A stretch of 64,000 nucleotides of DNA from Adiantum capillus-veneris (taxonomy: Eukaryota; Streptophyta; Polypodiopsida; Polypodiales; Pteridaceae): positions 118,488,087 to 118,552,086 of the forward strand of contig CM043947.1 of assembly GCA_014529385.2 (NCBI GenBank), written 5' to 3'. The position numbers and the translations under genes are program-made. The notes under the pieces were generated by a model, which was not told the DNA's origin, made no database searches, and was given only the letters and a program-made list of their open reading frames with translations. This document shows, one piece after another, positions 21,929-33,007 of the stretch. Within the stretch, counting starts at the first letter, position 1, and every line of letters starts with the position of its first letter.

Positions 21929-23529
21929 TGTAACATTTAATGGTCTAAAAACTTATGTGTAGCAGAAATTAGCATAAACATAGTGGACATTTCATTAGAA
22001 TAGATTCCTAATGAGAATTACAAGAGTGCTTGGGTGGAGAGAGCAACAAAAAGCATAACACCTAGTTAGATAGCATCGACAATATTTTCAAAAGAGAGAG
22101 AAATTAAGCTAATGACAACAGTTGAGGACCGGATTTTCATGGAGCCGGTCCCCCCTCCAAAAGGCTTTGTATTATGGTTTCTCCCATCAAGAGAGACATT
22201 GTACAATACAACTCTTTGTGTTCCTTCAAGACTAGCTAGTGCAATGAAGATGAAAGCTTCATGCACTAAGCAAACACTTAGCAAACACAACTTGAATTAT
22301 CTCCGTTCTCAGACCCAAGACCTCACACACCTTCGAAGATGGTGAGAGCTAGCAGGGTATGAGAGTAGATTGAGAGGAAGAAGGAGTATCTTACGAGAAA
22401 GATGTACATCTCTTCTCATAATCATGCATATTAGCATAGCTTAGCTTAGTAATTAGCTTGGTAGAGGAGATGAGCATGCATTGAAGCTTGGCTCTTGGTT
22501 GGATTTGCATCCACATGCCAAGAGAGTGCTAATGTAGGCTTCTATCTCACAAGCTTGGAGTGGGTGATGAGTTCTCCATTAAAGCTTGGGAAGAGATATT
22601 CTTCTCTTTCTTCACACATGAGCTTGTGTGAGTGTGTGTGTGATAATGCCTTGCAAAAATTAGCCCCCTCTCTCTCTCTCTTGGGCGAGCCCCCTTGCTA
22701 TTTGCTCTTGCTCTCATCCCATTGGACCTCCCTATGGCTAGCCTATCACCATTAAGCAGCATAAGTGATAGCCTTTTGACATGTGTCCCCCTTTCCCCTT
22801 TTGTGAGAGCTTTAGGTTAATTAATAATTCAATTAAACTCTCATTGGACCCCTTTGCCTCCTGGACAATTGGAATCAGGCAAGCCATTGGGCTCCTGAAG
22901 GCTCATTGGACCCCTTGGGAGACTGCCCAACAGTCATCTAGGAGACTTAATTCTGATTGGTTCTTTTATTAAGTGTTTTTTTTAATTAATTAAACTAGAT
23001 TTACTCTAGCTTAAATTTCATTGGTCCACCTCCAAGGCCATCCAATAGGAATTGGGCACACCTTGTGGGCATCTGGGCTAGGGAGCTAACATGTGTCCCT
23101 AATTCCCTTTGTGTAAAGGGAGCCTGTGTGTGTGTGTGTGTGTGTATGTGACTTTCTCTCTCATCCCCTAGAAGAAGGGCTCGCCCCCTCCCATGTAGGG
23201 ATTGCAAAGACTTTTTTTGGTACACACAAAGCATCCAATTTCCCCTAGGGTTGACCTTTGGACACAACCTTTGAATTTTGGAACCTTAGCATTTTTGAAG
23301 TCTTAATGGGCTGAACCTTAGGGTCTTTTTAGCCCATTGTTGCACATGGCTCTTTTGCAGATGGCCCCCCCTTTGGATCCCTATTTTCCCTCCTTTGGAT
23401 CCCTACTGTGGCCAGTCTGCTAGTTTAACCAATATTCTAGCTTTTTCTCCCCTGGCACTTCCCCACATTAAATGATCAGTTTAATATGAGAAAATCATTT
23501 AGGAGAATTAGATATTGATTATTATGACA
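21929..23529 (-). repeat. 5' LTR of gypsy element 2
   Basis: A 1601-bp LTR paired with 14621-16218. Most differences lie in the part nearest the internal region. The outer side abuts SINE-like sequence at 23530. Confidence 0.93.
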
Positions 23530-23680
23530 GTTCCGATGATGTGGTGCATCAATTAGGTGGCCATGGTGATGCCTATGCGTGGCTCTTGCCTGATGGTACG
23601 CAGCCGTTGCCCGGCCATGTTTCATGCATAATATTTGGAAGGGATAACCACCTCCCCCTGTGGGCCCTCTGGTGTGTCAG
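23530..23680 (+). mobile_element. SINE-like fragment (3' body)
   Basis: GGCTCTTGCC, AATGGTAC-like, GGCCATGTTTCAT, ATATTTGGA and GGGATAA...ACCTCCCC occur in the same order and spacing as at 27000-27145. Only the distal part is present, starting at the LTR edge. The missing head is not found on the other side of the gypsy element. Confidence 0.5.
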
Positions 23681-23789
23681 AAAAACAATAATGAGTAGTT
23701 GACAATGTTACATGTTATTACGCATTTTTAAAAGCGCGCGCACACACACATACACACTTTTTGATAAATCAATTTGATTTATCTATCTG

Positions 23790-25160
23790 TGGCAAACCTC
23801 GAAGAGAGGAAACCCACCAAAAAGATACAAGAAAAGGAACACAAAAGTGTTCGGATGTACAAAATAGCTAAAAGCATCCATAAGAAAGCTGATGTATCTC
23901 TGCCGTGATATCACCAAATTCCAAGGCGAACCGTAAAGACTGCCTAAGGGAAATCTTGAAGAAAGGCAGGGGATCTATATGAATGCGATGGAACATATAG
24001 CCATTACGTTGTCGCCATAGGCTCTAGTACGCCCAAAACCTGACCCACATGAAGAAGACTGCAAACCATTGCAACACCGGTGAGAATGGTATGGAATTGA
24101 TATTTATTCATTTATTGCAACTGACAGGTGGAAAAAGCATTAGCAGATAATGTATTATGCAGAAGGGTATTATATTTTATGTATATTTGATTATTCAAGT
24201 GCTCTTTATGAGCTTTGGTCAATTATGTTCGGCCGGTCAGTTTGTACTCACTTTTGGGCATTCAAGAAATCTATACATAAATACGTGCAAGAGGGAAATA
24301 CTCACTCTTGCATGGGGGGAGATTGCACCCAGTGTCTACGTTGCTCTTCTCATTCTCTCCTCTCTTCCCTCTCGCCATGCCAGTGTAGCACTCCGCTCTA
24401 GGAGGTGCGCCTGCACGTGCTCTCTCAATCTCTCTCGCTCTTTGCCTCTCTCTGTTCGCGTATTTTGCGATCATGCGACCACGTGATTGTGCCAGGTATG
24501 CCGATTAGTCTATTTTATGCTGTTTATTGTGTTATTTTGGGTATTTTGCAGGGCAGCCACGCTCCCGTTTGTACCAGAGAAGATACCAAAAACCCAAAAC
24601 CGCTTATGGAAGACTATCATGGGAAAACGTAGCCGCATACACGCAGATACCCGACAAAGGAAATATCGAGTAACACAACAATCCCACAAGAGGTGACAAA
24701 CATCCTCCTCGACAGATAATCAACGGACACAGGATGAAGGGCGTATATGGCGCTTCCTAAAAAAGGTACCCATAGGGAGCACACCAAGTAAACACCGCCA
24801 AAGAAACAAACGCTCCTTCAACGGCAAATGGCTTTCCCAAAATGCAGATATAAGCCTTCGACCAAATATCTGATTTATGCATGTCCAAATAGCGTTGCAA
24901 TGATCAGCAAGCCATGGATGAGGCAGAAGAAGAGCATATGCCCGGCCAACAGAAATATCTTGAAAAGGCATTTCCCCAAGCTTCCAGTCAGACATGCGAT
25001 TACCATCAGCCAAAGGTGAAACGAGCAAAAAACCGATCAACATTTGCTGTAATTCTCTCCAAAACTGGCGATAGCGCATGCACAATCCAAATCGGCGAGC
25101 GAAAAATGGAAACTCAAAAGTGAAACCAGCTGCATCCACCACATCCTCAACCACTCGAAT
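23790..25160 (-). pseudogene. LINE ORF2 C-terminal remains (zf-RVT region)
   Basis: On the minus strand 25154-24720 encodes the segment that follows reverse transcriptase in plant LINEs: a DWKLGEMPFQDISVGRAYALL-like stretch (DISVGRAYALL), W..INQIFG, LPLKERLFLWRCLLGVLP, then C-x2-C-like and EEDVCHLLWDC, a zf-RVT pattern with one stop. Near 24080-23820 another piece (LWRQRNGYMFH) fits the C-terminus. The 24090-24660 part between them is not recognisable and may be diverged LINE or a later insertion. Confidence 0.65.
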
Positions 25161-25199
25161 GCCACGTCAGGAGAGGAAATATGCCTGGCAAGGCGTATT

Positions 25200-25203
25200 T
25201 CCT

Positions 25204-25238
<35 letters not shown>

Positions 25239-25243
25239 TGTAT
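25200..25243. repeat. (CA)n-rich microsatellite
   Basis: Interrupted CA repeat with a TATA break. Confidence 0.9.
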
Positions 25244-25679
25244 ATTCTTTTATTAGAAACCTGTTATAAAACTACACATATATTTGTCTAGTTTTGCTCA
25301 TAATTTTTGTGAGCATGTATGTGCTAGACAATGGAGCGACTTGTTTGATACATTGCCCCCCCCTTTCGAGAATTGTATGTGCTAGACAATGGAGTGACTT
25401 GTCTAATATAAAACATTCGTTGAAATGGGTTTGACTTAGCGATCACTACATTTTTTAAGATTTTCAAGGCCCAAGGCTAAAGACATCTCACTCTTTTTTG
25501 ACAATCTTCAAGGTGTCAACAGCCTTTGTTCTTCCTCTTGAAATAGTTGTAAATCTTTCAATGAAAGTGACAAGTCTATGGGAAATTCCATGTCCAATTC
25601 CAGGGACATCAAGTTATTTGTAAACAAGGTGAAGATTCACGAAGGCCTGCTAAGTTAAGGGGGGGATGAGATTTATGGA

Positions 25680-25900
25680 AAGTAAGTTTAAATGAGTGCC
25701 TACAATCACATGAAATTTTTGTTGTGTTTTAATATAATATTATATTATTTATTATACATCTATAATCACAAATGGTTTATATATTAGGAAATGCCCCACT
25801 TAACTAATAAAGTGAAAAATTCACATTGCACATTACCATCTGAAAATGAAATAAAATAAAAACAAAATAAAATAAAAAAGAAATAAAATAAAAGTATACA
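25680..25900 (+). repeat. Dispersed AT-rich repeat, copy 1
   Basis: AATGAGTGCCTACAATCACA, TTTTTGTTGTGTTTTAATA, ATCACAAATGGTTTATATAT and an AAATAAAATAAAA-rich tail recur, as the reverse complement, at 51930-52190. The second half also recurs in direct orientation at 26286-26405. Confidence 0.6.
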
Positions 25901-26285
25901 TTATATTATTCATTTTACATACATTATGCATACATAAGCTAGATCCACAAGAGTCGATGGCAAAAACCTCGCACTCTTTCTTCCACCTCTCTCGTCATTC
26001 ACAAGGGATGGAGGTAGCTCTTTAAAATTTATTTTGCATGATTTTGACGTCCAATGAGCTGTAGTGTAGTGGTAGTCTGTTGAGCACGTACCTGATGGAT
26101 TCAATTGAATCACACGAATCCCAGTTTCTTGTTGAAAAGTGGACAGTAGGACTGCTCTTCTGAGGGAGGAAGGCTTGCTAATTTTTTTGTGGATCCAAGG
26201 AAGTGTAATTTCCTTTTGTGCCAATGGACAGTCTCCATGGTCCTTTTGACCGTCTTTTGTCGGCTCTTGTGAACCCAACCATAAT

Positions 26286-26405
26286 CATGAATGGTTTATA
26301 TATGAGAAAAGGTTCCATTGAAATAATAAGGTGAAACATGCACATTACACATTATAATTTAAAACAAAACAAAATGAAAAATAAATAAAATAAAAATATA
26401 CATTA
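26286..26405 (+). repeat. Dispersed AT-rich repeat, copy 2 (partial)
   Basis: AATGGTTTATATATGAGAAA, AATAATAAGGTGAAACAT and CACATTACACATTA parallel 25770-25860 and are followed by the same A/T-rich tail. Confidence 0.55.
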
Positions 26406-26872
26406 AAAACTAAAACAATAGAATATATTACTACTTTCATAAAGAACATTCAATCAATTTTACAATTTAATGAAATGAATATTTGTGAATTTATTAAATA
26501 AAAGGACTCTTTACAAGTGAGTTTAAAAAAATAAAATTGAATGAATACTTCACATCATGGATCAAACTCCTACGAATACTATTTAGTCCTTTGTTCTTCA
26601 AAGTCTTTTTCAACATGCCAAAAGAAAATAATTTGAAAGCAGCTTTGGAAAATAGCATTTGAAAGGAAATTCTTTCTTTCTCTTCAACGTTTAAAGGGAC
26701 ATATGTCAAGCAATCAAAGTTGAATGACCTTCACCCATATGGATACTAAGGCCTTTAGCAGGCCAAAAAAGTACACTTGAGTGGAACCCCCTAACTAAAT
26801 TTTAGTGGAGTATCGCACGGAGCCAATGTATATTTCTCTATCATATCCTTTTGAAAATTGACTTAGGATGTT

Positions 26873-27145
26873 TCCAAAGAGTTGGTATAATGGTAAGGCT
26901 TTGGCCTCTCAACCTATGGGTTATGGGTTCAAATCCCCTATTGGGTCACCTCTAGAGGGACACCTTGTGCTCGCCTGATGTTCACGTTGCTAGGGCTCTT
27001 GCCCTTGGACATTCGAGTGCATCCTCCTCCTCGGGTGTAATGTACACGTTTCACCTTATCTTGCCCAATGGTACATGCCCTTGCTTGGCCATGTTTCATT
27101 GCTAATATTTGGATGGGATAAGTACCTCCCCATGTGGGATGCAAA
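26873..27145 (+). mobile_element. tRNA-derived SINE-like element
   Basis: The head has a box A-like GTTGGTATAATGGTAAGG and, about 40 bases on, a box B-like GGGTTCAAATCCCC, the internal pol III promoter layout of tRNA genes. The anticodon arm does not fold, so it is not a tRNA gene. The body (GGCCATGTTTCAT...GGGATAAGTACCTCCCC) is shared with 23530-23680. No poly-A tail or target-site duplication was identified. Confidence 0.55.
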
Positions 27146-27439
27146 TTTAGAACCTAGACGATAAGGTTTTCCTTGCTGGTGATTCAGCCATTGCATGGAA
27201 TGCATGGCTTACATTAGGGGTCACAAATTGTAAGAAGGACAATGAAAGGTAAGAGAACGTCATTGGCGGGTTTTGTGTAGGAAACATTGTGTCTGTAATT
27301 TGGATCTTCCTAGGTGTTGACTCTAGATCCCTTTGGGTCTCGTCTACCAAACTTCTTGATTGCTTGACTTGCTCGATCTCCTCTATAGGGTGTGGGTAAG
27401 TTCCAATCTTCTTCCTAGGTTCCTTGGGTTGTGTCCATT
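27146..27439. other. No gene seen
   Basis: Short flank between the SINE-like element and the retroelement gag remains; nothing was recognised. Confidence 0.4.
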
Positions 27440-29520
27440 GTGGATCATGACTATCCTCCTTGTTTTTTATTTTCTAATGGCCGTTTTAGTCTCCATGGTC
27501 TCATCTACATAAGGATCATTTTCAGCATCATTCATATACACGGGTTTTCCATCAGTCCCTATGTTGGTCTTTGAACTGGGATTTGACATTGCTACCCTTT
27601 GCAATCTCTTCCTTTGTGTTTTCTTCTTCTTTTTGGATTGGGCGATTGATGCCGCGTCTCTTTCTTCAAGAATATAATTTTGGTTTTGGAGCATCAATCA
27701 TGTGAGTACATCTACTGGTACTACCGGTGTACTTTGTGATGGCGCCTCAATAATCTCAATTCCCATTCAATGGTGTGATCCATGGTGCATTGGGATTATT
27801 CGGACATTGGGCAACAAATTATCTATGCCACATTGATTACACATGAGTATCAACATTAAAGATGTGCTCCCTTGATTGGTGTGCACTAGTGTGGCATTCT
27901 TTTGTAGTCTAATAGGACACTCAGCTACATGATGTGGACCCCACACTCGTAGCACTGAATAGGTGGTCTCTTGGTAGTGAGATTGATATTTTGGCCTCTT
28001 GCTGCAAGAGCAGGTACTTGATAAACAGGTTTGACTTGTCCCCATTAGTCCTCCATGTAGCATTTTGGACACTCTTCAAGTGCGTCCATCCCATAGGAAA
28101 TATCCCTTCTTAGATACATATGATTGTTTTGTGGAGCACAATCATCTTCGAATAGCCTTGGTTAGGTCAGTCAAAGTCATCTCAGATAGCTTTTTCTCTT
28201 TGAAAATGGGTTTTATGGTCATCGGCTCATGTCCAATCACTGCGAGCTAGTAGATTTTCGCTCAACAGACACTTTTTCTCCTGCCATCATTAAATTGTCT
28301 TCCAATTGGATTGCATTGGTGGTGACTGATTCCAAAGTAGTGATACCTCTAATGACCAATACATTACAGATATCCTCATGTCACAATTCCCTAATGAATC
28401 TATCAAGCATTTGGTTATTGTTAAAACACTCATTTGGATTACAATGAGAGTTCAAATTCTTTAAGCGACTAATAAAGTCTCTCACTGACTCACGTTCCTC
28501 ATGTTGGGCTTTCTGGAGCTGAGAGGCTACACCTCAAAGCACTCCCTCTCGTATGTACTCTTTGAAGAACAATCTCCTAAGAGTGGGACAGTGCGTGCAC
28601 TCTTCATTCCTTAGTCTTCTATACCAATTCCTTGCCTTTCCACTTAGAGTCAAGCTTAAAAACTCGCACTTATGCAGCTCATTGTGCTCTTCCAAGGAAT
28701 CACATACGTGTTCAAATACCTCAATATGCTTTCTAATATCTTTGTCTCCACTGAATTTTTGTGTAAGCTTGGCTACTTATACTGCCTTGATTCTAGGCTC
28801 TCTATCAAGCGTGCTACGTATATTTTGAGTAATAGTTTGACCAATAGCTTGAGAAAATGCTGCCAAGTCACCCAAGTGAGCAGTTATAGTAGGCAAAGAT
28901 GCTTGTAGGACTGTATGTGGATTAGGGGTTGGCGATGGGTTTGCCATGTGCGTTGTCCTTGGGTCCCAGGCTTGGTACGACATTACACCATGCAATGGCC
29001 CAAGATTCATGTGTGGCCCTAGGCCTAGCAGATGTGGGGTGTGACATGTTAATGCTATTCGGTATGGCCCCACTAGAATAAGGGCTTGGATAAGTGTGAT
29101 CATGGAGCATAAATTTTCAAAACATTTGGGGGTATAGGAGCTACATTAGCATGAGGGGCAACAAGTACATATGATTGATGCAAACTTGTAGGTAATGTTG
29201 TAGGCATTGTGCTACTAAGTAGCGGTGCTTTACTTACGAATGAGGTCCATGGTGTATGTTTTTCCATGCTCATCATTGGGGTAGGCATGGTAGCCATAGG
29301 ATCATCGAGAGAAAGATGAGCTATGTTTGGGAAGGCAAAATCATTGCTTGTGGGCTCCGATTGCACTGAGACTCCTCGTGAAACGACATATGGAGGATCC
29401 ATTGGACTCACTAAGGGAGTCTCCATTTGCAACAGGGTTGGTTTTCTATCCTTTTCTGTATCCAAAAGTCTCATGAGACCCATTGAAGGCATGTCAATCC
29501 CTTTATTTTTCCTCTCCAAG
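27440..29520 (-). pseudogene. LTR-retroelement gag remains (no pol visible)
   Basis: On the minus strand an N-terminal Pro/Met-rich part (29519-29100 and 29103-28777) leads into a clear Retrotrans_gag core at about 28780-28400. Its motifs are KFSGDKDIRKHIEVFEHV, CEFLSLTLSGKARNWYRRL and then VRDFISRLKNL-like and QMLDRFIREL-like segments. A zinc-knuckle remnant (CYECG...HHVAECP, across a 1-base shift) lies near 27930-27960. Stops occur at the start of the core and near 28535. After the knuckle no protease or RT motif appears, so this is either a gag-only element or a truncated one. No LTR pair was found around it. Confidence 0.7.
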
Positions 29521-30217
29521 TCGATAACCCTATGGATGACATCTCAGACCCTTTGTTGCTGCTCCTCTACGCTGGTAGAACCCGATGTAGATTGTAGGAC
29601 ATCTAGCCAACCATTAGGAAGAGAACGGGGTCTAGGAGGGCCTCTTTATTTGGCAGTTTAAGGAAGTCAAAGCTCTAGTATTAAGAAAGCAATCAAAGGA
29701 GATATTTTGAATTCAAACACGCAAAACGGCTAGTTTATTTGAATTCAAAATTTCCCCCCAAAATGAAATTTAAAATCTAGCGAGCAAAACTATATCAAGT
29801 AACATATCGATGGAAAGAGCTCGGCATGTAGATTATAGATCTATAATCTCCGCTCAAATTGGAGATCGTATGTAGAAGTTATGGAAGGCCGAATATCATA
29901 AAGTTGTTCCCCCCTTTTTCGAGGGGAAAAGTGCATCCTTTGACCATACTTACACCTCTCTTACACACCCACCATTCTTGCACACATGGCATGTACCTAT
30001 TCGTCGAAATGTTAATCACCTCCATAATCTCATGGCAAATAAAGAGGCCCTCCTAGATTTCATTCTCTTCCTAATGCCACGTGGTAGGTGTGACCCATGT
30101 ATAGGTCAGTTAAAGTCTCTATTTGTAGTTCATAGTCCCAAATTTTATTTGGAAAGGCCCCATCTAGGATTGAGGTGCTAGGGGTGTCCTTTGAAGTAGA
30201 TGCAATTGGGCTGACCC
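29521..30217. other. Non-coding stretch with an inverted repeat
   Basis: No ORF with motifs. A ~45-bp inverted repeat pairs 29613-29658 (CATTAGGAAGAGAA...CTAGGAGGGCCTCTTTATTTGGCA) with 30028-30076. The ends are separated by ~370 bases, giving a fold-back structure or the two termini of a small element. Confidence 0.6.
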
Positions 30218-30721
30218 TTAGTGGTTGCTAATTCGGGAGTACTCGATTGGCATGCCTGTTGTCATAGGGGCCTTTGCCTCTAATTCTCTATGTTGTTCGG
30301 CCTTGCGTAAGCTTTTAATTTTCTTTTCCGTAGCCGCATGGATATAGTGCTCAATCTCTTGCACTTCAACAAGGCTCTTATCGTTATGTAATATAACTTT
30401 AGAGGGGAATATCTTTGAAGGGCCAGGAAGTACAGTGGATGGAATATTCCCATGGCCACTCTCAAGGGAAGTGGAGTCTACATAAGACATGAAAGGGGAA
30501 TTTACCTCCCCACCCCCTTCATTCACTTCACTAGCCGCATGTTCAGAGCAAGTGGCTCTACTAAAGGTCTTTCTTAAGCAAGTGAACACACTCAACCCAG
30601 AATGTGGACCCAAGGCATGCATGTCTTGACTAGAACTTTCAGGGTTTTGTGTAGGGTACCCTTCCATGATGTTGTGGTCAAAGGAAGAGTCAATAGATGT
30701 GATATGTGGTCTTGGAGTCAC
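30218..30721 (-). CDS. Uncharacterised ORF, 167 aa, possible retroelement protein
   Basis: This is an open frame of 167 codons on the minus strand. It is rich in Ser, His and Glu, with an acidic, charged C-terminal third (EVQEIEHYIHAATEKKIKS, LRKAEQHRELEAKA) that could form a short helix or coiled coil. No family was recognised. It lies upstream of, and on the same strand as, the gag remains at 27440-29520 and abuts the tandem array at 30717. It may be part of the same element or a chance ORF. Confidence 0.3.
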   Translation of the reverse strand: MTPRPHITSIDSSFDHNIMEGYPTQNPESSSQDMHALGPHSGLSVFTCLRKTFSRATCSEHAASEVNEGGGEVNSPFMSYVDSTSLESGHGNIPSTVLPGPSKIFPSKVILHNDKSLVEVQEIEHYIHAATEKKIKSLRKAEQHRELEAKAPMTTGMPIEYSRISNH

Positions 30722-31353
30722 GGAGAAACACTAGTCTTGGCACTGGTCAACCTTGGAATACATGGAGCTCTACTGCAATGCAAGAAAGCGATGTCCGATG
30801 CACTCAGATGGTGTTGAATTATGTAGCAAAAACAAGCAAATTTCTTTTTTCTTCATGTCATAGTGGTGAAAGCTACTAGCATGTGTGATTGTATATGATC
30901 CAAAGTGAAGAAATTTGTTTTTAAAATAAAGCCCATTGTGTTTTTGTACAGAATCACCATTCAGAACTTTAGTCATAGGATCACCTTGTAATTAAAGGAG
31001 AAAACGAGAGAAACTCATTGGGTTTGTCAATGTTATATACGATGCACTCAAATGGTGTTGAATTATGTGGCAAAAACAAGAATTTTTTTTGTTTTCTTCC
31101 ATGTCATAGTGGTGAAAGCTACCAGCATGTGTGATTGTATATTATCAAAAGTGAAGAAATTTGTTTCCAAAGTAGAGACCATTGTGTTTTTGTATAGAAT
31201 CCCCATTCAGAACTTTAGTCATAGGATCACCTTGTAATTATATAAGAAAATGAGAGAAACACGTCGGGTTTGTCAATGTTATATTTATGGCCTCCTACTC
31301 ATATTTATTATGGGTTCAATGCCACCTGCATCTCTCCCTTCCTCCATCTCATC

Positions 31354-31355
<2 letters not shown>
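30717..31355. repeat. Tandem unit 0 (5'-truncated)
   Basis: This matches the last ~640 bases of the units at 31410-32940 and 37557-39067, from GGAGAAACACTAGTCTTGGCA to CATCTCATCCTGAG. It contains the inner 244-bp duplication (GATGCACTCA at 30797 and 31041). It ends directly at a (GA)n array. Confidence 0.85.

Positions 31356-31409
<54 letters not shown>
31356..31409. repeat. (GA)27 array between tandem units 0 and 1
   Basis: Pure GA run separating the end motif CATCCTGAG from the start motif GAGTGCAATAGGCTCCTA. Confidence 0.95.

Positions 31410-32940
<1,531 letters not shown>

Positions 32941-32976
<36 letters not shown>
32941..32976 (-). repeat. (ATCT)9 3' tail of the LINE
   Basis: Nine or so tetranucleotide copies follow the short 3' UTR. 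That UTR contains GGTCA-TATT-TGACC, a small hairpin, and ACGATAATAAAA. A simple-repeat tail in place of poly-A is known in several LINE clades outside the classic plant L1. Confidence 0.85.
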
Positions 32977-33007
32977 TTTATTATCGTCCTCGGAGGTCAA
33001 ATATGAC

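Larger units (their letters stand above)
14621..23529 (-). mobile_element. Near-complete Ty3/gypsy (chromovirus-like) retrotransposon
   Basis: Two LTRs (21929-23529 as 5' LTR and 14621-16218 as 3' LTR, both TG...CA) enclose a primer-binding site, gag, pol and a polypurine tract in order on the minus strand. By eye the LTRs differ at roughly 2-3% of positions, so the insertion is fairly young. Gag-pol has one early stop, one frameshift and three pol stops, so it is non-autonomous now. The flanks (ACCAA / GTTCC) are not a target-site duplication. A chromodomain-like tail after the integrase suggests a chromovirus clade. Confidence 0.93.
25244..26872. other. AT-rich region with dispersed repeats, no gene seen
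   Basis: AT-rich intergenic DNA. It contains a local duplication (TGTATGTGCTAGACAATGGAG at about 25314 and 25374) and two copies of the repeat described at 25680. Around 26050-26110 a tRNA-like segment (GTAGTGTAGTGGTAG...GAATCCCAG) could be another SINE head. No coding motifs. Confidence 0.5.

Noticed and set aside
21929-23529. Segmental duplication of 14621-16218
   Set aside because: The pair is explained as the two LTRs of one gypsy element, with primer site and polypurine tract in the right places.
24150-24486. Small secreted protein ORF
   Set aside because: Two overlapping frames are equally open and lie across LINE remains on the other strand; no signal of coding use.
26876-26945. tRNA gene
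   Set aside because: Box A- and B-like motifs are present but no acceptor or anticodon stem can be paired; treated as a SINE head.
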